Positions 1-10,652 of a DNA stretch of 64,000 nucleotides are shown here, one piece after another. Below the pieces are notes generated by a model. The model had not been told where the DNA came from, searched no databases, and saw nothing but the letters and a program-made list of their open reading frames with translations. Position numbers and translations under genes: made by a program. Positions within the stretch are counted from its first letter, which is position 1; each line of letters opens with the position of its first letter. The DNA is from Tritrichomonas musculus (lineage: Eukaryota; Parabasalia; Tritrichomonadida; Tritrichomonadidae). Where the stretch lies: the NCBI GenBank assembly GCA_039105265.1, contig JAPFFF010000043.1, positions 248,001 through 312,000 of the forward strand, given 5' to 3'.

Positions 1-1
1 G

Positions 2-175
2 CTTTTTTGCTTTAACAGAATGAGCATCATTAATAACCGTCAAACTTTCATCAAACCTAAAAATGTTGGTTATTCAGTTTTTAGTGAATGCAAATCATTG
101 GAAGAAATATCAATTCCACAATCACTCATTGAAACTGGTCAAGAGATACTTAATTCTTGCACATCATGGAATTGA
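2..175 (+). pseudogene. 3' end of a BspA-like LRR gene, cut by the window edge
   Basis: Frame 2 is open from the first bases to a TGA at 173-175, about 57 codons. The stretch VFSECKSLEEISIPQSLIE has the BspA/LRR_5 pattern (a C-x-SL-x-x-I-x-IP core), as in the gene that follows. The reading stops in the middle of an LRR unit without the usual C-terminal tail, so this is either a truncated gene or the last part of a broken one. Proteins of this family are usually surface or secreted in trichomonads, but nothing in this fragment shows localisation. Confidence 0.6.
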
Positions 176-462
176 TATTTCATCTCAACGAATTTGAAAG
201 ATTCACTAATATGTCTGGGTATAGTTTTGGCATGGCCAAATATTTTTATCTATCGTGGAAATTGAGATATCAATCATTTAGAATGAAATATGTGATTTTA
301 TATAAAATAAAAATATTCCAGAGACCATTTTATGCTTAAATAAATCAAAAAATCTTTAAAAAAACCATTATGTAATAAATTATATTAGATTTTAAAATTG
401 TATTTTATATATCAAAATATTCTATGAGTTTTTCTAATTATTAACTTTTTGAATAAATTTAA

Positions 463-2505
463 ATGGAACCAATAATAATCCAACAACATGAAATATTTTA
501 CGAGTTAAACAGAAATAATTTAACAGCATATGTAATTAATTCACCAAATGCAAGAGGAACTATTTTCTTCCCTCCTTCAATCAGGTATGAATCACAAGAA
601 TATCAGATTACTAGTATAAAGGAAGGTTCTTTTCAAAATAACAAAAAAATCAAATCGATTGAAATATCGGATAAATCAAAATTCAAAACAATTTCCAAAA
701 ACGCTTTATCAAAATCGGGAATCCGAAATCTCTTTATTTCATCTCAAGTTGATCAACTTGAAGATGGCTGGTGTCATTGTACAGATGATTTAAATTCAGT
801 TACAGTTTCACCATCAAACAAAACATTCAAATATTTAGATGATACTCATCAAATCATAATTGGAAAAAGTGATATCAAAGGAGACATATTTGATACAGTT
901 ATATTTGCCAATAGAGACATAAAGCACGCATCAATTCCCAAATTCATCAAATACATCAAGCCATATGCGTTTCAAAATTGTAAAAAACTCGAAACTATAG
1001 AAATTCAAAAAGATTCAGAACTCGTCTCAATTTGTGACAAAACTTTTTCTTACACATCAATTGAAAATTTTTTTATTTCACCTAAAGTTCATAATCTTAA
1101 TGATTCCTGGTGTCATGCCACTTCTGATTTGAATTCTGTTATAATTTCACCATCAAACAAAAATTTCGGTTATTTAGATGAAAAACATCAAATAATTATT
1201 GGAAAAAGTGACACCAATAAAGACACGTTTGATACAATTGTAATTGCCAATCGAGACATAGAACACGCATCAATTCCAAAATTCATCAAATACATCAAGC
1301 CGTATGCATTTGAATGCTGCACGAAATTGAAAGCAATTGAATTTTCAGAAGACTCAGAAATTGTTTCAATTGGTAAAAAAGCTTTTGGATCAACAAATAT
1401 TGAAAGTTTCTTTATTCCATCAAGTCTTGAGAAATTAGATGGATGTATTAATTATGAATCAAAATTGACAAGAATAACAATTCCACCATCAAACAAAAAT
1501 TTCGGTTATTTAGATGAAGAACATCAAATAATTGTTGGAAAAAGTGACACCAATAAAGACATATTTGATACAATTTTATTTGCCAATCGAGACATAAAAC
1601 AGGCAACAATTCCATGCTTTATTAAATACATCAAATCATATGCTTTTAATAGATGCGACCAACTTAATCATGTTGAATTCTCTGAAAATTCTGAGCTTTT
1701 GTTTATAGGCAAATATGCCTTTTGTCATACATCTATTGAAGTAATAACAATTCCAAAAAGTGTCACAGAAATTGAAAAATATGCTTTTTGTTCTTGCAAT
1801 GAACTTAAGAAAGTTTCACTAGAAGAAGGATCAAATCTTATTTCATTAGAAAGAGGTATCTTTTCATTCGACGGTAGACTGACAACATTTGAAATTCCAA
1901 TGGATTCAAAATTGCAGCATTTTTGTGCCAATGTATTTATGTTAAGTAGTATTGAAAGTGTCTACATTCCAGAAAATGTTGATAGAATTGATTCAGATTG
2001 GTGTTGTGATACTAAAAAATTGAAAGAAGTTAAAATTTCACCATTGAACAAACACTTCAAATATTTGGATGAAGAACATCAAATTATTGTTGGAAAAAGT
2101 GACATTAAAGGAGAAAAATTTGATACAATTGTATTTGTCAGTCGAAGATTGGAGAATATAATAATTCCAAAATACATCAAGTACATATTATCATCTGCTT
2201 TTGATGATTGCAAATCAATAGAAACAATTTCAATTCCCGAAGATTCTGAACTTATTTCAATTCCAAATAACTTTGCTTCTAAATCCATTAAAAGTCTCTT
2301 CATTCCACAGAGTGTTGAAGCAATTGAAAATTCATGGTGCCATAATGAAGACAAATTGAATAGTGTGGTCATTTCACCATCAAACAAAAATTTCAGTTAT
2401 TTGGATGAAAAACATCAAATTATTGTTGGAAAAAGTGACACCAAAGGAACAATTCCAAAAAGCATTGAAGTCATTCAAAATGGATTATTTCAATACAAAT
2501 TGTAA
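463..2505 (+). CDS. BspA-like leucine-rich repeat protein, 5' part of a split gene
   Basis: The 680-residue reading frame is made of BspA-type LRR_5 repeats. Each long unit holds the sequence SPSNK.F.YLDE.HQIIIGKSD, then FDTIVFANRDI, then IPKFIKYIKPYAF, and this larger block recurs about five times, so the gene grew by internal duplication. No signal peptide or membrane segment is visible. The ATG at 463 is the first in-frame Met. The frame ends at a TAA at 2503-2505, but LRR coding resumes in another frame at about 2526 and runs to 3590. The stop lies in a 29-bp segment (2497-2525) that is the exact reverse complement of 2972-3000. The ancestral gene was therefore probably 463-3590. BspA-like proteins are thought to act as surface adhesins, but that role is inferred from the family only. 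Confidence 0.8.
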   Translation: MEPIIIQQHEIFYELNRNNLTAYVINSPNARGTIFFPPSIRYESQEYQITSIKEGSFQNNKKIKSIEISDKSKFKTISKNALSKSGIRNLFISSQVDQLEDGWCHCTDDLNSVTVSPSNKTFKYLDDTHQIIIGKSDIKGDIFDTVIFANRDIKHASIPKFIKYIKPYAFQNCKKLETIEIQKDSELVSICDKTFSYTSIENFFISPKVHNLNDSWCHATSDLNSVIISPSNKNFGYLDEKHQIIIGKSDTNKDTFDTIVIANRDIEHASIPKFIKYIKPYAFECCTKLKAIEFSEDSEIVSIGKKAFGSTNIESFFIPSSLEKLDGCINYESKLTRITIPPSNKNFGYLDEEHQIIVGKSDTNKDIFDTILFANRDIKQATIPCFIKYIKSYAFNRCDQLNHVEFSENSELLFIGKYAFCHTSIEVITIPKSVTEIEKYAFCSCNELKKVSLEEGSNLISLERGIFSFDGRLTTFEIPMDSKLQHFCANVFMLSSIESVYIPENVDRIDSDWCCDTKKLKEVKISPLNKHFKYLDEEHQIIVGKSDIKGEKFDTIVFVSRRLENIIIPKYIKYILSSAFDDCKSIETISIPEDSELISIPNNFASKSIKSLFIPQSVEAIENSWCHNEDKLNSVVISPSNKNFSYLDEKHQIIVGKSDTKGTIPKSIEVIQNGLFQYKL

Positions 2506-2525
2506 CTGTTTTCACAAATTGTGCA
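2497..2525. repeat. 29-bp inverted copy of 2972-3000 inside the BspA-like gene
   Basis: Bases 2497-2525 are a perfect reverse complement of 2972-3000. Just upstream of both lies a 39-bp perfect direct repeat (2452-2490 and 2928-2966), so the two places were paralogous LRR units. The inverted patch replaces normal coding and brings in the TAA at 2503. This is the footprint expected of an intramolecular template switch or a small inversion. Confidence 0.85.
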
Positions 2526-3590
2526 TTTGATACAATTATATTTGCCAACCGAGACATTCAACAAATAACAATTCCAAAACATATTAAATACATCAAAACA
2601 CATGCATTTTATCATTGCCAACAACTCAAACATTTTGCAATTGAAAATAATTCTGAATTGGAAAAAATTGGCAAATTCGCATTTGGTCATTCATCATTAA
2701 AATCAATCATTATTCCAAAGAATGTTAGAAAAATAAGCAGATGTGCTTTCTTTTCATGTGATGACCTTGAGAAATTTCTACTTGAAGATGGATCAAAATT
2801 GGAATCGTTTGAAGATGATTTGTTCTTTTCATGCGATTCACTCAGAGAAGTTTCAATTCCAGAAGATTCATCTCTACGTATAATTAAAGAAGATGCATTT
2901 GATTTTTCATCAATCACAAGCTTATTTATTCCAAAAAGCATTGAAGTCATTCAAAATGGATTATTTAGATATGCACAATTTGTGAAAACAGTTACAATTT
3001 CACCACTGAACAAAAATTACAAATATTTGGATGAAAATCATCAAGTTATTATTGGAAAAAGCAGCATTAAAGAAAAAACATTTGACACAATTGTGTTTGC
3101 TAATAGAGATATCAAAAATGTGTCAATTCCAAGGTCTATCAAATTCATTTCTGCAAGTTCATTCATGAATTGCAAGAAACTCAAAAGAATTGACATTCCT
3201 GATGATTCAGAAATCGAATCAATTGGTGAAAAAGCTTTTGATTCTACTTCTCTTGATAATTTTAAATTTCCAAGAAAAATATGCAAATATGAAAATGAGT
3301 TTTTGAGTTCAAGTACAAAAATTCGTTACATTGAATTTCTTGGAGATGAATTTATTGATGATGAAAATGACAGCTTATTCAAAGAGCTACAAAAATTGGT
3401 TCTTGTTTCATTTCCGAACATTCAAAGCCTTTCTATTCAATTTAATCAATATATATTTCACTTTCCAGAGGAATTCTCACTGTTCATTAATCATGGTGTT
3501 GATGTAGACTTGACTGTCAAAGAAACTTCAATGCCATTTCATTATATTTCCAGTGATTCGTATAGCGATTTTTACTCAGACAGTGATTAA
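2526..3590 (+). pseudogene. BspA-like LRR protein, 3' part of the split gene
   Basis: Frame 3 is open from about 2526, where it codes FDTIIFANRDIQQITIP in direct continuation of the upstream LRR pattern. The first Met is at 2658, giving 310 residues from there. It carries more LRR_5 units and ends in a divergent acidic/Ser-rich tail (YISSDSYSDFYSDSD). The 3' end looks natural. The part has no obvious promoter or start of its own, since LRR coding begins upstream of the only Met, so it is best read as the detached second half of the gene that starts at 463. An independent short gene starting at 2658 cannot be ruled out. Confidence 0.7.
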
Positions 3591-3668
3591 TTCTTTTTAA
3601 GGAACATAATTTGCAAGAGAAACAAATCATTGAGAAATTGCTGACCTTCTATTATATGGACCGATCAA

Positions 3669-3699
<31 letters not shown>

Positions 3700-4050
3700 T
3701 GTATGCGCATACAAATGTCTTAAATAAATATATTTAACTTAAATCTAATTCTTTGATATATAAATATAGTGTAACAAAGAGCAAATAAAATTTATTCATG
3801 TAAGATAAAGTGTTTTTCTTAATTAAAAAATGATTTTTTTTTTTTAATATTTAAAGGTAAGCTAAATTTTTTCTCAATTTAAACCACAATACAGTTTAAA
3901 GTTTTTAAATTGAGCTATATTAAATTTAAAAATTCTACTTTGATAATCAATCTCAAATATTGAGAACAATTTTGATATCAAGAAAAAAAAAGTTTTCAAA
4001 TATTTCGATTAAAAAAAAAAAAAGTCAAAAATTTCGATTACAAACACATT
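3591..4050. other. Intergenic AT-rich stretch with an A28 run
   Basis: This lies between convergent genes. It holds an uninterrupted run of 28 A at 3672-3699, about 80 bp after the BspA-like stop, and several short A- or T-runs. No open frame of note and no terminal repeats were seen. Confidence 0.6.
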
Positions 4051-5886
4051 TTATTTTGGAACACGAGAAACTCTAAATGAAGATTGTGCTCTTTTAGCAT
4101 GCACAAACTCCTTCACCATTATCCCGTTTATATTCAATTTAGATGGTTCCCCTTCTCTCCTGAAATCGACAAGCGCCTGCTTTGTTCTCGGCGTTGCCTG
4201 AATTGGCTTCTTCTTTACTGGGAGAGTTTTTGCCTTTAACGATGCTGACATTCTGCTTCTGTTGTCGGAATTGTCCTCAGTCACGTAGAAGCAAGGGTAT
4301 CCTGTTTTGAGGGACTTTATCAATTTTTGAATGGGCTCAATCAATTCCTGCATTTTGAGAGATATGTAGTCACAAGTTCTTCTAGTATGCTCTTCGAAGC
4401 AGTCGATCTCTCTCTTCTGCTTCTCAAGCAATGTTTGGTAGCCTGTTCTGATTGCCTGATTAATTCTCTTCTCTGCCTCAATTGTCTCTAGTTTCTTCAA
4501 TTCGTCCGCTTTTTGCTTGATTGCTTTTGCTTCTGCGAAATTCTTGATCAAAGCGAGATTCTTCTGCACTTTTCGGAGTTCAATGAGCTGCGACGATGGC
4601 TTCTTAAACGGTATCAACATGCTGTCATGCGTCCACTTTTCGTGATACATTTCGCGCTCTTTTTTATGACGCTCATTAATTTTTGAAAGCTCAACTTTTT
4701 GACGGTCTTTGTACGTTTGTAGCAGCTCCTTCCACTCATGGGTCTCTGTATCGAGCTCGTTCTGCGCAACTCTTATTTTCGTCTCAATCGCATTAATGGC
4801 ATATTCCGACTTTTTCTGAGCATAATTGGCCTGTATTAAATCTCTCAAATATTTCTGAAGTTCTTCCATTTTCGCAGCTTTGTCGTACTCTTCGTTTATC
4901 ATGGCTGAGACTCCTTCGCGCTTCATCATGTAGAAGACTTGCTTCTGTATGTCACTGGGAGGAATCTCGCCATACTCAATTAGACGGTTCATGGCGTTTT
5001 GAATAGGATCGGCGGTTACTTCTAGCTTGATTTCGTGAGGTGACGGACTAACGTCAGTTACGATGAGACCTGAAACTGGCGTCGGAACTTCAGATGGAGA
5101 AACAGTCGTGTTTTGAGTAGGAATATTGGTGACGATGGAACTTTTTGAATCACGGGAACTTTTTGACTGCTTTGAATTTGATTCTGGTTTTTGAGAGTGG
5201 ATTTGGATTGGATTTTGATCCATCGGAATGGGTTCAAATCCCTGATGCTGCTTGACTGTCGTTGGACGAATATGAAGGGGATCATATAATCCTCGATATA
5301 TGCTACGGCCTGAAGTAAAGTTGTTATTGTTGTTGTTGCTAGTATATAATGGTTTCCGGGGAGTATTTGAACTGTAATTGGTAAAATCTGAGTTGTTATA
5401 TTTTTTACGTTTATCTCTTAAATTATTTTCTGGGCGTGTAAAAAGAAAATCGGGTTCAATAGAATTTTTCGGTTTTTTGCTAACTTTTGTTTTTGTTTTG
5501 GCTCTAGATTGTTTTGGGTTATAGTCAAATTGAAACTCATTTGATTCTAACGAAGTTGAATCTGTATTATCATTGTAATAAGAATTTTTTGATTTACCTG
5601 CTCGCGTTTGGGATATTGAAGAATCAGAAATTGTAGTAGAATCAGTAGATAATAAATTATGATTTTTCGCATTATCGAAATTTTCTTGAAAAAAAGAAGG
5701 TTCTGATAAATAATCCTCCAAATGTTGTTGATCTTCTTCATTTTGATCAAAATCATCAATTTTGTTGACATTATTTTTCTTAGGTTGATAAAAATCTGAA
5801 TCAGATAATTTTACAGATGTCGAGTCTGTTTCAATATTACCAATTACCACGATCTCCGTATTTTTGACTTCAATTTCTTGACTCAT
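4051..5886 (-). CDS. Coiled-coil protein with disordered N-terminal half
   Basis: The 611-residue protein is of unknown function. Residues 1-270 are low in complexity and rich in Ser, Asn, Asp and Gln (DSTSLESNEF, SNNNNNNFTS), likely disordered. From about residue 290 the sequence is regular and charged: a short motif NRLIEYGEIPPSDIQKQVF, then long helices rich in Lys, Glu and Gln with heptad-like spacing to about 540, then a basic tail (KAKTLPVKKKPIQATPRTK). The C-terminal half has a higher GC content than the flanks, as often seen in expressed trichomonad genes. Proteins of this kind in trichomonads are usually annotated only as coiled-coil or hypothetical; a cytoskeletal role is a guess. 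The stop sits in a TAAA context. The ATG at 5886 is the first in frame and is followed at once by an acidic segment. Confidence 0.85.
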   Translation of the reverse strand: MSQEIEVKNTEIVVIGNIETDSTSVKLSDSDFYQPKKNNVNKIDDFDQNEEDQQHLEDYLSEPSFFQENFDNAKNHNLLSTDSTTISDSSISQTRAGKSKNSYYNDNTDSTSLESNEFQFDYNPKQSRAKTKTKVSKKPKNSIEPDFLFTRPENNLRDKRKKYNNSDFTNYSSNTPRKPLYTSNNNNNNFTSGRSIYRGLYDPLHIRPTTVKQHQGFEPIPMDQNPIQIHSQKPESNSKQSKSSRDSKSSIVTNIPTQNTTVSPSEVPTPVSGLIVTDVSPSPHEIKLEVTADPIQNAMNRLIEYGEIPPSDIQKQVFYMMKREGVSAMINEEYDKAAKMEELQKYLRDLIQANYAQKKSEYAINAIETKIRVAQNELDTETHEWKELLQTYKDRQKVELSKINERHKKEREMYHEKWTHDSMLIPFKKPSSQLIELRKVQKNLALIKNFAEAKAIKQKADELKKLETIEAEKRINQAIRTGYQTLLEKQKREIDCFEEHTRRTCDYISLKMQELIEPIQKLIKSLKTGYPCFYVTEDNSDNRSRMSASLKAKTLPVKKKPIQATPRTKQALVDFRREGEPSKLNINGIMVKEFVHAKRAQSSFRVSRVPK

Positions 5887-6012
5887 TTTATAAAAAAATA
5901 AATGTTTAAATTTGAAATAACGTATAAATTATATGGTCAAAAAAAAATGGTGAATTTTCTATTTAGATATTATTTTAAAGTAAATGATAAAAATAATTTT
6001 CATACAATCAGA

Positions 6013-6084
6013 GGGTGATTGGTCTACCGGTAAGATTCTCGCTTCGGGTGCGAGAGACATCGGGTTCGATTCCCGAATCGCCCC
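6013..6084 (+). tRNA. tRNA-Pro(CGG)
   Basis: The 72-nt cloverleaf has acceptor GGGTGAT paired with ATCGCCC (one G-T pair) and discriminator C6084. The A box is TGGTCTACCGG and the B box GGTTCGATTCC. The anticodon stem is CTCGC/GCGAG with loop TTCGGGT, giving anticodon CGG for proline CCG codons. A T-run starts immediately after (6085 on), the Pol III terminator. No intron. Confidence 0.95.
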
Positions 6085-6669
6085 TTTTTTTTTATGAAAA
6101 CTTTTATATTTTTCCTCAATCAAAACTTAAAGCCATCATTTTTTTAAAATATTCAACTCAAACCGAATATATCATCTAGAATTTGTTTGATATTTAAAAA
6201 AAGTTAAATCTATGTAGCATAAAACCAAAAAATACAATTTTTTTAATCACATTGAAAATAAAATTATTTTTAACTTAATGATTAGAAAAAGGAAACGTAT
6301 TTGAATATGAAATAATGTATTATGCAACTAAAAATAAATAGCATTTCATGATATTTCACATTAAATGATTTCCTAAAAGATTGAATAGCTCAATGAATTA
6401 TCAATTAAAAATATTTAATTAAAAATAAAAAAGTTTTATATGTGATTTATTAAATAGAGAAAGAGATATTCATAAATTTTCAAAAAACATATAACGTATT
6501 TTTGGGAGGAACGTTCAAAAAGTGTACACACTTGAGAGATTTACACATTTCCCACAAAGAATAAATTGAAAAGAAATGATAAAATCTTTTTAAAATTGAA
6601 ATAAATATTTTGTGTCAAATAAATTGAGAGGAAAAAAAATGGGCTGACATTTGAATCTATTTTACTTTA
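6085..6669. other. AT-rich spacer after tRNA-Pro
   Basis: Beyond the Pol III T-run nothing is recognised. The nonamer TCAAAAAGT occurs near 6519, about 150 bp upstream of the next start; the same nonamer recurs at several other places in the window. Confidence 0.4.
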
Positions 6670-7098
6670 ATGTTGAATCTTGATTTAGATGAAGATACAC
6701 ATGAAATCTCAAATACTGAATCAACACAACAAATTAATGAAATGCTCTTAGATAATATTGATATTGATCAAGCAGACGATAAAATTAAACAGGATAAAAA
6801 AAAATATACTCCACTCCCAAATAATAAAAAAAAATTATACATTAAACCAATCAGCGATTACAAACTTAAATGGATTGTTGATAATTTGACAATTATTTTC
6901 TTGGATAAAGTTGATAATGTAACTGTTTATGTATCAGTTCCAAAAAAAAAGTACCAATTTTTTGATAAAAAATGTAAAAAGCCAAAGAGTAAAGTAAAGA
7001 AATTTAATTTAAAAAATAAAGATGAGGCCGATTTGTATGAAGCTGCCAAAGAACAATATCAAGAATATAATTTTAGGTGCTATTGCTCTATTTATTAA
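6670..7098 (+). CDS. Small lysine-rich protein of unknown function
   Basis: The 142-residue frame starts with an acidic segment (LDLDEDTHEI, about 1-40), followed by a Lys-rich middle and a more ordered part (WIVDNLTIIFLDKVDNVTVYVSV, about 76-98), then a basic stretch (KKPKSKVKKFNLKNK) and a C-terminal YNFRCYCSIY. No family was recognised. The stop is in a TAAA context (TAAAAAG), as in other genes here. Amino-acid usage is dominated by Lys, Asp and Asn, so it may be a real small gene or a relict. Confidence 0.5.
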   Translation: MLNLDLDEDTHEISNTESTQQINEMLLDNIDIDQADDKIKQDKKKYTPLPNNKKKLYIKPISDYKLKWIVDNLTIIFLDKVDNVTVYVSVPKKKYQFFDKKCKKPKSKVKKFNLKNKDEADLYEAAKEQYQEYNFRCYCSIY

Positions 7099-7343
7099 AA
7101 AGAAAAAGTATGTATCATGATTTGAATAAAGTTTTAAATAGATTGACACTTGTCCGTTTAAAATTTTCAATTATAAATACGTTATTTTTTTGATATTATA
7201 TTTTCATTTTTATCTTGATCTATTATTATTATTTTAAATTAAAAATGTTTTAAATGATTTAAAAATAAAGTGATAAAATATTAAAATGTTTTCCAAAATA
7301 AATAAGATTATTTTTGAATGATCATAAAATTAAAAATTTTTTT

Positions 7344-7492
7344 TTAATTTGCATATAGATTTGCCACATAATTCCCATCAATTATATTAACAAGCAATAC
7401 CTGGAATTCCAGTCTATTTTTCACTCCCTCTTCTGCATTTATTTCTCCATATTTTAATGCATCTCTTACTCCTTCAGAATTGAAAAAACCAC
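7344..7492 (-). pseudogene. C-terminal coding fragment, family not recognised
   Basis: Read on the minus strand, a frame of about 49 codons ends at TAA 7344-7346. It codes ALKYGEINAEEG then KNRLEFQVLLVNIIDG and NYVANLYAN. The residue mix is more protein-like than random AT-rich DNA, and the base composition is richer in G and C than the flanks. It ends right where the plus-strand ankyrin remnant starts, so the two remnants abut or overlap by a few bases. The family is unknown to me. Confidence 0.3.
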
Positions 7493-8241
7493 TTTATATT
7501 TGGCCATAAAAAAAGGTGAAATTTTAATTATCAAAAAATTGTTAGAAAAAGAAGCAATTAACATCAATCTAACAGCAGAACATAAAGAGCCCAACATGTA
7601 TTCAGATAATAAAAAAACTCCTTTATTTTTGGCGGTTGAAAAAAGTGCATAAAAAATAATTGACCTTTTGCTGTCAAATCCAAACATCGATGTTATTGAG
7701 TACTCAACAACATCAAATGATAATAACATTTTATTTGATTCTAGAAGCAAATATCAAGATGAATCTTCACCTTTGCATTTGTCCATTATAAAAAGTGACA
7801 TAGATTCAATCAAGCTTTTATTAAACCGTCCATACATTGATGTTAATTTGCTCAATAAAGAAAAAAATTGTGAGAAAACATCTTTGTTTTTGGAGGTTGA
7901 AAAACGTGACAAAAACAAAGCCAAATCAAGAATCAAAAATAAGGAACAATGTAATTTTATCTTCCCAAATAAATATGGAAAAGAAGTTGTTGAATATTAT
8001 GGCTCAATTTATTATAATTGGATGACACCTCTGTATCTTGCTCTTGATTAACAATGAAAAAGTTGACATCAATAAAATCATGAAAACTGATTCAAAAATA
8101 ATGAATAAGACATCCCTGCATTGCACCATTGAAGTGAAGTATAAATATGTTGAAATGTCACTTTTGAGCTTTGCTATTAAGAATGGAAATTTGGAGACAA
8201 TCAAAACAATGATTGAAGAGAAAAAAGAAAAAATAAACTGA
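7488..8241 (+). pseudogene. Ankyrin-repeat gene remnant
   Basis: Frame 3 reads LYLAIKKGEILIIKKLLEKE, then TPLFLAVEKSA, an in-frame TAA at 7650-7652, and then IIDLLLSNPNIDV and SPLHLSIIKSDIDSIKLLLN. These are canonical ankyrin helices of the DUF3447 type. After about 8040 the homology moves to frame 1 (LLINNEKVDINKI, then LLSFAIKNGNLETIKTMIEE) and stops at 8239-8241. The remnant thus has at least one nonsense codon and one frameshift. It lacks the N-terminal DUF3447 part and any plausible start. Confidence 0.75.
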
Positions 8242-8849
8242 CAAAATAGTAAAAATATTGAAAGAGGAAATCATTTTTAGGATGATTAATACCCCAAAAC
8301 ACCCAGAACAGAAATTGTTAAATACTTGAAGATAGATAAGATTGTTTCCAGAATGAGACACCATTTATTTGGAAAAGAATTTTAAAGATACAATTACAAT
8401 AATAAATGTCTTTTTTGGCTTTATTCCATTAAGCATTTCTATAAAATAGGTACCGAAATTAATGCATTTGATGAAAACATAAAAAAACTTGTTTGGTAGA
8501 ACTCAAAACACGATTTTATTTCATTTTTGAGGATTTTTAAAATAACTTTATTCTTTGTTATAAACAAAATTTTGATTTTTATGGGAAGACCGTTTTATAA
8601 ATCATTTTTTATAAACTATTCAAATTAATAAATAACGTAAAATTTTTACTTTGAAAACTTCAAATACCAATCATTATACTAAACATTCGTTTTAATTAAA
8701 CATTAATAATTAAAATGTAAAAAAGGTCTAGTGATCTTGTTGAAACTTTTTGATAGCTTATGAATATTTAGCACTGAAAAATTAAATTCAATTCAAATTA
8801 TAGCTTCTATATTGAAAAATTCCGAAGGTTTTTTATATTGTTAAATTAA
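8242..8849. other. AT-rich spacer
   Basis: Nothing recognisable beyond short A/T runs. The first 100 bp could be further decayed ankyrin 3' sequence, without clear motifs. Confidence 0.35.
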
Positions 8850-9398
8850 ATGTTAGCAGATCAACATCAAATAAATAATTTGATTGAAGAACGAAATGAG
8901 AAAGGACAACTTGCTAGTCTACATGGGACAGATACAGAACCAGAGGCAGAAACAGAAATTGAGAATGTACAAAGACAAAGACAAGTAGAAGAATTAATCA
9001 ACGGAGAAGAAAATAAAATAAGACATGGAAAGAAAAATAAGAATGGATTCTCACGACTTATTGAAAAACTTCCAAGTTATGAATACGATATTCCAAAGAA
9101 AGAAAGGAAACCAAAAAGAAGAGTCGCCAAAAAAGAAGATGATGAAATTATTCCATTAGACATTCGGAATAGTGACAATAATCGATTTGCTAGCTATTCA
9201 GATGCGTTTTATTATATTGCTGATCATTGTCATAAATATCATAATAGATTTACACGTGATAAATGCCATCAATATCTTAAATATTGTTATATAATTGATT
9301 TTTCACATGATGAATTCATTCCAATCACTAGCACAATCACTAATAAAGAATTCAACAAATATTTCTTGAAGACACAACGGGAATTGAAATATATCTAG
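8850..9398 (+). CDS. Conserved small protein, paralogue of the 56.9-kb gene
   Basis: The 182-residue protein has an acidic N-terminus (GTDTEPEAETEIE), a Lys/Arg-rich middle and a conserved C-terminal block from about residue 68: NGFSRLIEKLPSYEYDIP, then PLDIRNSDNNRFASYSDAF, then ADHCHKYHNRFTRDKCHQYL and IIDFSHDEFIPIT. The gene at 56889-57461 shows the same order and most of the same residues, with variable N-terminus and linker, so the C-terminal block is under selection. Cys and His residues cluster around residues 127-150. Only some are shared with the paralogue, where two of the His positions are Arg, so metal binding is uncertain. Function unknown; no membrane segments. Confidence 0.75.
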   Translation: MLADQHQINNLIEERNEKGQLASLHGTDTEPEAETEIENVQRQRQVEELINGEENKIRHGKKNKNGFSRLIEKLPSYEYDIPKKERKPKRRVAKKEDDEIIPLDIRNSDNNRFASYSDAFYYIADHCHKYHNRFTRDKCHQYLKYCYIIDFSHDEFIPITSTITNKEFNKYFLKTQRELKYI

Positions 9399-10263
9399 CT
9401 ACAACGTTATCAACTATTTCAAACTGATAAAAAATATTGATTTTATAGTAGTCTCCATTTTTATTAATTAATTTGTTATTTTTATTTACTATTTAAATAA
9501 AAGGCAAAGAATATTATCATTAGTAATTATCATTTTTCTTGTAAATAATATTTTTTAATCATTTTGTTATTATTTTCGGAAATTAAGATTTCATAAATAT
9601 CGATAGATAATCTGAAAAATATTTCTTAATGATTTCATTTAAAAATATTTTTTGTATGAATCCACTTTTTTCTCGTTTTCTGGTATTAATGCCTATAGAA
9701 ACTTATCATGAAATATCATTTTGAAATTTTCTTTTAAAATTTTGAAAACTACTCATAAAAAGACGATACAAAATTGGATTCTCAAATCTTCAATTATTCA
9801 TTTCACAAACAATTAAGTATTTTTCTAATAAAAAATTATTTAAAAATTTATATTATAAAATATTTTATTAAAAAAATAAATATATAATACAATTGCACGT
9901 TTTGTATTAAGATATAATTCAAACTATAATTTCTACTGAAATATTTAAAGAAAATGTAATACTTAAAATATCTAAGGATAAAAAAAAGAAATCTATTAGA
10001 ATTTCCTTCAATTCATCGAATATAATGATCAAATAAAATATTTTGATATAATTAACTAGATTATTAAGCAATACAAATATGAAATGAATCAACAAGAATT
10101 CTTATCGATAACTTATATGATGAGAGAAATCTACAAAAATAATTTCCATTTTCCAAATCAAATAAATCTCCTTGAAAGTTTTCTCAGTTATTATTTAGAT
10201 TATATATAATATCATATTAAACTTTTTGGATAATGAAGTATTCAAGATTTTCAATCACAATTC
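9399..10263. other. AT-rich spacer without recognised features
   Basis: About 860 bp with no frame that looks coding and no terminal or tandem repeats that I could see. Confidence 0.4.
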
Positions 10264-10627
10264 ATGATTCTTCTTTTTCTTTTCAAGGATAAAAAAATTA
10301 ATATTAGTGTTTACATCGACATTTCTACCTATGAAATGTCCAACTCAGCAAAAACTAATCCAGCATTTGCGAGCAATCTTACTCCAGCTACTCATTCAAA
10401 GGTAACAGTTGACTTAAAAAATTCTGATAACAATTTAGTAGGATCAAAACATACGGCACATTATGCAAAAGAATGAAATGACATTGGATACACAAATGAT
10501 CCGATTACTTTGCCAGGCTGATGATTGCATCGCTGAAGAACAAAGTAATCGATCACTTGGAATACCAACTGATGCAGCTCTTATTCCATTGATTTTTCTG
10601 AATCTATGTATTTCACTCAATCTATAA
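10264..10627 (+). pseudogene. Coding remnant, possibly a P-type ATPase piece
   Basis: Two successive frames look coding. The first (to TGA 10474-10476) contains NSAKTNPAFASNLTPATH and LKNSDNNLVGSKH. The second (ATG 10478 to TAA 10625-10627, 49 codons) contains MIRLLCQADDCIAEEQSN and SLGIPTDAAL. The pattern G-x-PT-x-x-AL after a C-x-A segment is reminiscent of the nucleotide-binding domain of P-type cation ATPases, but the match is short. Whatever the source, the two pieces are out of frame with each other and embedded among other gene remnants. Confidence 0.3.
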
Positions 10628-10652
10628 AGTTCACATATTCATTTGATTTTAC

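Noticed and set aside
1725-1931. Minus frame inside the BspA-like gene (likewise 2079-2387, 2687-2950 and 3041-3286)
   Set aside because: Antisense to well-supported LRR coding; repeats there mirror the LRR pattern.
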